Shown here: in pieces, positions 56,044 through 64,000 of the stretch
Numbering within the stretch: the stretch's first letter is position 1
Layout: each line of letters begins with the position of its first letter
Assembly: GCA_028023455.1 (NCBI GenBank)
Contig: JAQFVV010000021.1
Coordinates: forward strand, 5,484,853 to 5,548,852
Length of the DNA: 64,000 bases
Source of the DNA: Epiperipatus broadwayi
Taxonomy: Eukaryota > Onychophora > Udeonychophora > Euonychophora > Peripatidae
Direction: 5' to 3'
Program-made: the position numbers and the translations under genes
The notes under the pieces: model-generated
The model's database searches: none
Told to the model about the DNA's origin: nothing
Seen by the model: the letters and a program-made list of their open reading frames with translations, nothing else

Positions 56044-57225
56044 TTTATTGTTTAGCAGTTCATAAGAAGTTCAAGCACCAGATCTGTGAGCACCAGAAGT
56101 GATCCTGTGAACTCCCAACCCTAAGTCAGATGGATGCTGAGGGTAACTATAATATATCACAAAAGATGAAAAACAAAAATGGATAGTTTGAATATAAAAA
56201 TAAAAAAGCATTTTCTGTATGTTTTATTTTTCAATTTCTTTATCTACTATAAACGCTGGTCTCAGATTATTGTCAGTATCCACAGATAGTGCAATGATCC
56301 TCAGATATAAAGGACAACTGTGGATAACCAAAAACAGTATCTAACCAAAGTATCTTCTGCTATCTTGTACAGTAGGATATTAGTTAATCAAAGGATAGGT
56401 AGTTTTCAATAACAAAATCTTTGTCTACTTTTTCTTTTTGATTATTTTAATAATCTCCATACTCCATTTTTTTTTTATTCTTCATATAAATAAAAATACA
56501 GTAAAAGACAAATGACCCTCAAGATGCATTTCATGCTGAAACAGCACTTTATCACTTTGTCAATTACTTAAAACAGTATAGGACTCAGTCATCATGACTT
56601 CTCATCCCATTGATCAACTCCTTATACTAATTGCGATGGTGGGATTTTATGTGTGTGTGCAGCCATATTTTCATTCTTTAAATACATACACAGCAATTCT
56701 GCTTCCAATTGTGTTTTATTTTTTATAGCGCAAATCCTCAAAAATTAAGAAAGCAATAGTAGGGAAAGGCTTAGTAGATTGGAAGTCCTTATTCGTGATC
56801 TTTGTTCAAAGCAATATAATCATTAATGAATTCCACTTGGAACTATAACAGAGGGGTTTCTGTTAACAAAAATTGTAGGCAGCCCTATTTAGGGATCTTC
56901 CCGTCTACCATAAATACGAAAGAAGCTTAGAAAATGTCATCTAAAGTGTCCTGTCTCACATAACCTGGTTAGGTTGCTGTACCTAGTAAATTACTCATTA
57001 TAACGAGAGAACTCATGATAATATCACTAGTAGGGGTAAAACAGGAGACAATAAGATAAGTATTATAAATTTAGTTTTTTTTTCTAAATATAGATACATG
57101 AAGTGTGTGAACTGTATTTGATAAATGCTCTTCAAGACAAGAATTGAATTGTCAAGATTTAAAATCAATGCAGCTGCTTCTAATGAAACTCATCTTCCAG
57201 AGAAAGTTCAAATAATAGAATGGAT
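56044..57225. other. No gene seen; dispersed repeat traces
   Basis: CAGTTCATAAGAAGTTCAAGCACCAG (56058) resembles GCTGTTCGTAAGAAGTTCGAGCATCAG at 1950, suggesting a dispersed repeat. The rest is unrecognised. Confidence 0.35.
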
Positions 57226-57229
57226 GGTT

Positions 57230-57830
57230 ATGTCTACAAATTTCTTGAAAGGATAGCTCAGTCACTGAAAAGATAATGTGTAATGTTGGATTTATTATAA
57301 AGTCTAAATTAGTACATTTTATTCTTGGAATGTCCCATTGTATGAGTGAAAAGCCAATGGTGTTAAAATTTGTCTTGCACAATGGTACTTATGCTCATTT
57401 TATTAATTCAGACAATTCAAAAAAAGAAAGCTTCCATTCCTTGCTGAATATAATTATCACAGCAATATGACTAAAACACCAAATTCTTCTTCTTGAAGAC
57501 TTTAGTGCATTTGTTAGTGTATATAGTAGACATTGGTTAAAAATTATTGAAAGTAATGGTATTGGTGCTGTAAATCCAAATGTTATATTGTGACTGAATT
57601 TGTGCAATACAAAAATTGATTATCACAAACATTTTGTTTAGACAGAAAAAAATGCTATAAGAGAATATGGATGTATCCATGCTCAAAACAGTGGCATCTA
57701 ATACATTTCATTATAGTTTAAGCATGAAAATACAAGAATTCATAATATGTGAGCATTTATTGGTGGATGGATTGTAGATTAGCACAATCCAAAATTGAAC
57801 AATAGGTGCATTGAAAAGTAGACCTTATTC
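57230..57830 (+). pseudogene. RTE-like endonuclease domain remnant
   Basis: Broken frames follow the AP-endonuclease of RTE-type elements (the CFDP2-like region). One frame reads ILLLEDFSAFVSVYSRHWLK (family ...LLGDFNARVG....W) and continues NGIGAVNPN (family GVG..N.NG). After a frameshift comes KRIWMYPCSKQWHLIHF (family KTTWMHPRSKHWHLIDY), and after another WWMDCRLAQSKIE (family CWTDHRLVRSKM). Several stops interrupt it. It is an RTE relative of the five 3' tails but not joined to one. The small frames at 57152-57607 are shadows. Confidence 0.72.
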
Positions 57831-57984
57831 CAATCAATGTTTATAAAAAAATGATGTTAGTTCTTTATAAGTATCTATTACGTGTACACATTTTAGCAAT
57901 TATTACCCACTAAAATTCATAATGTGTCCCTCCAGGATTGCCAGATTCACATGGAACTATCTTAGTAGTGTTCTTGGATTCGCA

Positions 57985-58012
57985 CACATGCACACACACA
58001 CACACACACAAA
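57985..58012 (+). repeat. CA microsatellite
   Basis: (CA)n with one T interruption, about 28 bp. Confidence 0.9.
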
Positions 58013-58014
58013 CA

Positions 58015-59400
58015 AAATGATTGAATCATGATTCTTTTTTTTCTGATAATGATCTTATTAATAATAATTTGATTCGAAGTAAACAATATTTTTAGCTTGG
58101 CAGAATACTAAATTGTGGATCTTTATATAAGGCAAAATCTCACTGACCGCCATGGAGGTTCAAAAGTGATTGATTGGTGGTTTAAAACTACAAAGAGGAA
58201 ATATTTGCTAATCGTGATTTTAAATCTTACTGAAGTACAAATCAAAATATAGTAACCTTGTAAAATAATATTAAGCACAATCATTCTTTGAATAAAAGAG
58301 AGAAGGCTACAGAAATATGTCAATGGCTGCATACTAGTAAGGTTGAGTTTATCAAATCCAAAGTACCATAATTAGATATAATCTTTTTCAACTATTGATT
58401 GTACATATTGTTTTACACTGAAATCAGCAGTCTAATAATTCCTCATCAAAAGGTTGGATTGTTATTCTTTTTCTTATTATGCTTTGATTTCTTTTGTTTT
58501 GTTTATATTTTATTGTTGTCTTGAGACTACTATTCGTAACAGGTAGTAATGATTTAATATAGCGATGGAGATTATAGTATCAACATCAACTTGTACAGAA
58601 AAAGCGATTATAAAGTAGCAAGCATCACATGATCGCATTTCCAATATTATAGGGGGCTTTGCTTCGATTATAAAGTACTTAGTCAAAAATTTTGTGAATG
58701 GATAAACAAAATGTATTTATAAATAATCACTAAGTAGTAATGGCTTGACCGCCCATCACCATCATCGTATAATTTAAAAACAATAATAGAAAAATGATAG
58801 CAATTCAATACATATTTTGTGGATATATACAGCCTAAATTCATTTACATTTAACATATTAATATAAATAACAAGTCATTGTATTTGACAAAAGAAAATAT
58901 ATGTTAATCTTTAATTACATTTAAAGATTAGGTTGACAATAATTTCTAGCTTAATAAATGGCTGATAATAATCATTAAAGTATTTATCTAAAGAGTATGA
59001 TATCAAATATGTGAGCATAAAGGAGAATATATATATATAAAAATCGTAGCTATTTATTGAGGTATATCCTATTAGTCTGATACTTTATAATCCATTTTAT
59101 TTAATCCTCTCCCCCCAAAAAGTATGAAAAAGTATTTCAAATTTTGTACTTTCTTAAAATTATAATTATGTGTGTAAAGCAATGCTTGGTTATCCTTAGC
59201 AGTTAATCTAGTAATAAAAATGTCAGATGGTAGAACTAAAGTTCCAGGAAAGATTAATCTATTAACAAAAGTGTTAAATGAGAGAACTAAAGATCCAGGA
59301 GAGACTGGCCTTGCCTGCTATTTTTGTATTCAAATGCCACATGATATTCTTAAGTATCTTAACATGCGATAATAATTATGACAATTTCTTAATGATGTAC
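58015..59400. other. No gene seen
   Basis: Near 58630 the block GCATCACATGATCGC recalls the family-A end AAACATCACATGATCAC without the rest of the element. Otherwise AT-rich DNA without recognisable features. Confidence 0.35.
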
Positions 59401-59404
59401 TTCC

Positions 59405-59540
59405 ATGTGTGGTTCAGCACTCTAATAGAGTGTCAGAATTTGGAATGTGGTATCTTAGGATTGATTCCAGTGATGACACTCTGGTGCTCAATTTTGTTTA
59501 TGAACTCTTAAGCAGTAAAGCCATTTGAATATATAATGAT
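59405..59540 (+). mobile_element. tRNA-like SINE (family 2)
   Basis: ATAGAGTGTCAGAATTTGG, then B-box-like TAGGATTGATTCC, then ACTCTTAAGCAGTAAAGCCATTTGA, in the same order as the copy at 3834-3960. Boundaries are approximate. Confidence 0.5.
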
Positions 59541-59829
59541 TGATTTGCTGTATGATAATTTTTATATCTGATGGCAAAAGCAACATTAACTATCATTTTG
59601 GCTGATTTAAAAATTGACCCCATTATTTGTCATTGTCTAATTTACAGTTTATTTATAACTCTAAGATGCAGATAATAAATGGTTCATTTTTATCTGAATT
59701 AACAATCATAAAAGGTAGAGAGGCTTAACTGGGTATTTTAAATGTTGTTTAGTATGTGATTTACTCATAACATTTCTATTTAATTATTAGCATATTTAAT
59801 AAACATATTAAACCATAGATAAAGGTGGG

Positions 59830-60480
59830 ATATCCATCTTAATTTTAAAAAGGTTACCTTGATAACAGATTGAGATTGATATTGTTTAAGTGTAGTCTGC
59901 TTTCATGTATTTACATTTATAAACTAAAGAGAAATGAGATTATATCCATGTAAACAGAGATAACTTTTAGCTTTTAATGTTGTCAAGAAACTATCAATTA
60001 CTACTAATTGACAATCTCTGAGACTAAACAAGTTTTTCATTAACCTATAATACCTCTTTTGTTGGAGTTTTTTGTTGAAGTAAAAGGAGGTTCTCTTCTA
60101 CTTCAAACCTAAGTTCTTGAATGGATTTAAATTCAGAGAGTTATTTTTATAGGTATGAGAATGTGAAAGGATAACAACTTTCTAGACATTCTGCAAATAA
60201 TATTTTTAACTTCTATAGAAAGTTGTATATATTGAATTAAATATCTCCATGGATTGTTATTATAGTAAAGAAAAATGAAAGGATTATATCCATATAAACA
60301 GAACTTTTATAGCTTTTACTTCAACAAAAAATTCTAACAAAATAGCTATTATTGATCAATGAGAAAACTTTTTTAGTCTCAGGAATTGTTAATTAATAGT
60401 AATTGGTAGTTTCTTGGCAACATCAAAAGCTAAAGATTATCTCTGTTTACATGGATACAATTTATTTCCATTTATTATAT
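59830..60480. repeat. Family-F/H composite foldback
   Basis: Begins with a diverged family-F block (GGTTACCTTGATAACAG). The family-H arms follow at 59940-60055 and, inverted, at 60350-60468 (AGAAACTATCAATTACTA, ACTAAACAAGTTTTTCATTAA). Between them a second inverted pair carries TTTTTTGTTGAAGTAAAA and its complement. The F and H blocks together suggest one larger repeat family, also seen in part at 5670-6130. Confidence 0.65.
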
Positions 60481-60679
60481 TTATAAACCTATTTAGCCTT
60501 GTGCATTATTAGTTTTATTATCTAAGTAATACTCAGTTTCAATTCAGTTTGCAAGTTATAAATGAGTATTTGTCAGTCTTTTTTCAGAACTGGTTACATT
60601 TGCTTATTTAAAGAGGTTTATTTAACTTTTTTGAATTAATATTCTCACTTTCTGTAATCAATTTACAATTTTTAAACAC

Positions 60680-60830
60680 ATTACACTATGGAAAAATATG
60701 ATATGGTGTTTCACCTTTATTGTAAAATGGGGATTGCCTTGACAACAGATTGAGATTATTTTTGATAGTACTGTTGCTTAGATGTGTATTGCTTTCATGT
60801 ATATATATATATTGCGATATAGAACTTTAA
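60680..60830 (+). repeat. Family-F fragment
   Basis: GGATTGCCTTGACAACAGATTGAGATT followed by a stretch with TTGCTTTCATGTAT, as at 59854-59918. Single arm. Confidence 0.6.
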
Positions 60831-60954
60831 ACAGAGGGCGTTACTGGATATTTGTAATTGTATAATGGTTTGTATATTTTCTATAATTATTTCAGTTAGT
60901 GTTAACAGTAACTTACTTTATATATATATATATCCAGGTTCATCTGTGTATAAT

Positions 60955-61490
60955 TTATTAATATATACATGTAAACTGATATTTTGACCAGGTCATACCG
61001 GTCATGGGTAACAAATATAAAATAATTTTAGCAATACTGTAAACACTGTTGTGTAACAACAATAAATGTTCTATTAATATAAATAATAATTATGAGAAAT
61101 TATATTAGATTTTTAAAAAAAAAAAAATTCCAAATAGAAGGTAATTTATATATTATTATGTTCGATGATACATTCTAGCTTTTTAATGATATCCATGGCT
61201 TCTCTCATCTGATATTGTTGAAGAGTGTCATATTTGGATAGTATTCTTATATTAGAAAAATCAATACTATGACCTGTATCTATAGCATGAAGAGATAGTG
61301 CTGCTGCTGATGAGTGTTTTTTAACTGCATTAATATGTTAATCTCTTCTGGCATTGATACAATTATTACTCATACCTATATAGAAAGCTTCACAAATGTT
61401 ACATAAAATTTTATAAACTCCATGTGTTTCAAGAGAGATTGAGTCTTTAGGCTTGATTATAATGGTATTAATTTTTTGATGAGTGGTTTA
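60955..61490 (-). mobile_element. Penelope-like element, inverted 3' fragment
   Basis: Minus-strand reading from about 61485: KPKDSISLETHGVYKILC, then AFYIGMSN, HAIDTGHSIDFSN and MREAMDIIKKLE. This is the GIY-YIG endonuclease of Penelope-like elements (GVYKI...YIG; DTGHSIDF is a typical block). One stop interrupts it. The element end follows at 60974-61012 with TTATATTTGTTACCCATGACC and a hammerhead-like word, the same end as the plus-strand copy at 63148-63200. The fragment lies head-to-head with that copy. Confidence 0.8.
60974..61012 (-). ncRNA. PLE-type hammerhead remnant, inverted copy
   Basis: Minus strand GACCGGTATGACCTGGTCAAAATATCAG aligns with the motif at 63160-63200, but the CTGATGA core is lost. 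Confidence 0.35.
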
Positions 61491-61534
61491 TGTTGTTTTA
61501 TATTATAATGTCTTATTTTTTTGTGAAAAATAGT

Positions 61535-63035
61535 GTGTCCAAAATTGTATGGACTTCCAAAAATTCACAAAACAATACCCCCCCCTCAACTAATAGTGAG
61601 CGTAATTGGATCTCTCACTCACATTTTAGCTAGATATTTATCTGATATAATAAAACCTACAATTTAATCTATTATATCATATGTGAAAAACTCTATATAT
61701 TTTATTTCTTTAATAAAAATATATATATTGTTATAATAACTTCTCTCATATACACTTTAATGCAAAATTTTTTTTTTCAATAACACTTCTTTATTTTCCT
61801 GACAGTTTCGATTGTCCAGCAGTCTTCATCAGAGTTATTTAAAAAATGCAAAGGAGAAGAATAGGATTATATACTTTTAATAAAAAATATAAAATTAATA
61901 AAAATGATATTCTAGTCAGCTTTAATGTTACTTCTTTATTTGCAAACATTCCAAATGACAAAACTTTGAATATCATTTCTAAAGTGTGTTATTTGCCAGA
62001 CCATATTATCAAATTAATTAAACATTGCCTTTCAAATACTTATTTTATGTGCAATGGACAATATTATAAACATACCCTTAGTATTCGAATGAGCTCACCA
62101 ATTTCAGGAGTAATAGCTGATTTATTTATGGAATATATAGAAACTCCTGCTTTAGAGTCAGTAGCTTTAAAACTTATTTGGCTCAGATACATAGATGATA
62201 CATTTACCACCTGGCCGCATGGTAAAGACATCTTACATGATTTTTCACACATATAAACAATATACATCCTAATATTACATTTACAATGGAACAGAAACTG
62301 ACAGAAAACTTTCCTTTTTTTATGTATTAGTCACCAGGAAAAAGAATAATCTTTTATTTTTTTCAATTTTCAGAAAATCTATGCATATTGACAGATATTT
62401 ACAATTTTCACCACATCATAATCCATCTCAAATATTTTCTGTTGTAAAAGCTCTTTTCTCTAAAACTAAATCTCAAAGATGAAGTAAATCATATAACCAC
62501 TGTTTTAGCAGCTAATGGTTATAATAATAAAACAATATACTGAGCCTTAATTCAAACCCTAAACAATCGATAGACAAAAAGAAAAAAACAACTATTAGAA
62601 TTTGTATTCATTATATAAAAGGAATTACAGACAATATTGAACATATTCTAAGACATGATAATGTAAAGACAACATAAAACACTCATCAAAAAATTAATAA
62701 GCATTATAACCAGGCCTAAAAACTCAATCCCTCTTGAAGCACATGGAGTTTATAAAATTCCACGTAACTTTCTAAAGCTTCCTATATAGGATGAACAATT
62801 ATCACATTAATTTTAGAAGAGTTGAACATATTAGTGCAGTTAAATACCCTAATCATCATAATCACCATCTCTTTATGCTATAGATACGGGTCATAGTATT
62901 GATTTTTCTAATACGAGTATACTATCTAGATGTGACACTATCTAATAATGTCATATTAGAGAAGCCATCGAGATCTTTAAAAAGGCAGATTATATCAACA
63001 ACATGATGATACATTGCAAATTACCTTTAAATTGG
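61535..63035 (+). pseudogene. Penelope-like reverse transcriptase and GIY-YIG endonuclease, broken
   Basis: Pieces in Penelope order: CPKLYGLPKIHKTIPPP and VSVIGSLTHILARYLSDIIKP (61535-61665), SYVKNS (61675), then an inserted sequence. Then KNDILVSFNVTSLFANIP and LSNTYFMCNGQYYKH, with motif C LRYIDDTFTTWPHGK (61846-62256). The GIY-YIG domain remains lie at 62640-63035 (HGVYKIPRN, then VEHISAVKYPNHHNHH; the last block KLPLNWNFF). The catalytic aspartate of motif A (usual VSFDV) reads N. In-frame stops, frameshifts and the insertion make it inactive. The intact protein would reverse-transcribe with GIY-YIG nicking. Confidence 0.88.
61720..61845 (-). mobile_element. C-type hammerhead-like element inserted in the PLE gene
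   Basis: Interrupts the reverse transcriptase between SYVKNS and the motif A block. It matches the reverse complement of 51105-51218. The minus-strand motif at 61796-61838 reads CTGATGA, A, GACTGCTGGACAATC, GAA, ACTGT, C, AGG. It has the most complete core words of the C group: CTGATGA, CGAAAC and a terminal C. Its target duplication is unclear. Confidence 0.6.
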
Positions 63036-63147
63036 AATTTTTTTTAAAAAAGTCATTAATCTAAATAATTTTTCATGATTATTTCTATTTTCTATTAATA
63101 GAACATTCATTATTGTTATATGTGTGTTTATAATGCTCTACAATTAT

Positions 63148-63215
63148 CTTATATTTGTTACCCAGTTGATGACCAATGTGACCTAGTCGAAATATCAATT
63201 TATATATATTTTAAT
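63148..63215 (+). ncRNA. 3' end of the PLE with hammerhead-like motif
   Basis: TTATATTTGTTACCCAG, then TTGATGA (usual CTGATGA), a poorly paired stem, CGAA, ATAT, C. PLEs are known to carry minimal type I hammerheads in their terminal repeats; this is the decayed form. It defines the right end of the inverted pair 60955-63215. Confidence 0.45.
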
Positions 63216-63219
63216 AAAT

Positions 63220-64000
63220 TATATATGGATGTTCTCGGATATTTCATTTATATCTGTAGCCCGTGAAAATCTTCGATTTATTGTATATATTAATGCTAGA
63301 TTAAAAAACAAATAAATTAAGTCACAACATCATTTATAGATTCAAGCCAAATAAAACTCCACACCAATCAGAACCCACTTTTTATATTCATTTTGCAATC
63401 ACTACGGTAACTGAAAGTTTAATTTAAAAATGACACCTGATTGAAATGTATTTTAAATTGACAGAAATGTAAGGACGTATAGTTTTTTTTTATAATTATG
63501 CATATAGTAAACAGTGAAACAATTTTAGCTTATTTCAAGATATCATTTCACAGGGAAAAAATCAACCTGTAAATGGTGAGATTTTTTCTCTAGCTAAAAA
63601 TCATAATTCATTCATCAAATAGTATTTTGAACATCATATATATGACATATGGATAACCTAGCCATTTACATTATGACTTCTTTCATATATATAATCATGT
63701 ACAGTATAGAAAAGAAGATATTTCATATCAAAACATATAAAATAATGAGCAGTCTCACAACAATAACGGTTTTCCTGCCGAATAATTTCTTCTATAGGAA
63801 GTTAATCTAGTCAATGTCATTTGTGAAAATGAAATTAAACTGAATGCAAATATTAATAGTGGGTAATTAAGTTCGACTCATATTCATATTCTCAATGTGG
63901 AATCACTAATATTAATTTCTTAATAATCTTATGGGTGATCAAATTTTCCATTAATATGTAATATCAGAAAATTTTCAGCATTAAACATTGGGCAATTATT
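63220..64000. other. No gene seen
   Basis: AT-rich. A hairpin at about 63554-63590 (GGGAAAAAATC...GATTTTTTCTC) is the only local structure noted. Confidence 0.35.

Noticed and set aside
1-64000. CRISPR arrays, bacterial operons, rRNA
   Set aside because: No evenly spaced short direct repeats with unique spacers, no ribosomal RNA sequence and no prokaryotic gene organisation. The splice sites, SINEs and LINEs are eukaryotic.

Overview
This window is eukaryotic, animal-type nuclear DNA. It is strongly AT-rich, gene-poor and full of old retroelements, simple repeats and inverted duplications. The one host gene I recognise is a CAAP1 orthologue (11269-12066, +). Its conserved core and C-terminal motif are clear, and it begins directly after a splice acceptor. 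A second, unrecognised two-exon gene is supported on the minus strand (coding exons 48162-48208 and 47305-47473). The phylum cannot be fixed from the sequence; an AT-rich invertebrate fits best.

The main content is mobile DNA. It includes: a 5'-truncated, frameshifted APE/RT LINE with a 16-bp target-site duplication (TSD) at 41170-44641; a tail of the same family at about 940-1608; a second, unrelated LINE on the minus strand (about 18885-21300); five short RTE-like 3' tails (about 5.2, 24.2, 31.4, 36.5 and 49.0 kb) and one RTE-like endonuclease remnant (57.2-57.8 kb); a broken Penelope-like element (PLE) arranged as an inverted pair (60955-63215); and several tRNA-derived SINEs.

The most interesting content is a set of small non-coding elements (about 260-1010 bp) that carry hammerhead ribozymes (HHRs). 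I find 12 copies of one family (A), 4 of a second (B) and 2 of a relative of B (D). Many have an intact catalytic core, a paired stem II and a complementary stem I, with base changes that keep pairing. A further five hammerhead-like motifs (C) and three PLE-type motifs are weaker. Stem III is very short and usually self-complementary (ACTAGT, ACCATGGT, ACCGGT), which fits ribozymes that act as dimers. The elements are flanked by 12-18 bp direct repeats and occur as tandem multimers (units of about 466, 420 and 380 bp) or head-to-head inverted dimers. This is the architecture of animal retrozymes: non-autonomous, hammerhead-bearing retroelements thought to move as (circular) RNA, possibly with PLE reverse transcriptase.

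Layout: 0-5 kb foldback repeat, LINE tail, SINEs and family-B elements; 5-11 kb mostly unannotated AT-rich DNA with foldbacks; 11-12 kb CAAP1; 13-18 kb SINEs and one family-A element; 19-21 kb LINE; 23-28 kb dense family-A elements; 29-34 kb palindrome with C-type motifs, then the family-D dimer; 34-41 kb mostly unannotated; 41-45 kb LINE; 45-47 kb two family-A elements; 47-48 kb small gene; 52-53 kb family-A inverted dimer and microsatellite; 55-60 kb palindrome, microsatellite and RTE remnant; 61-63 kb Penelope-like element.
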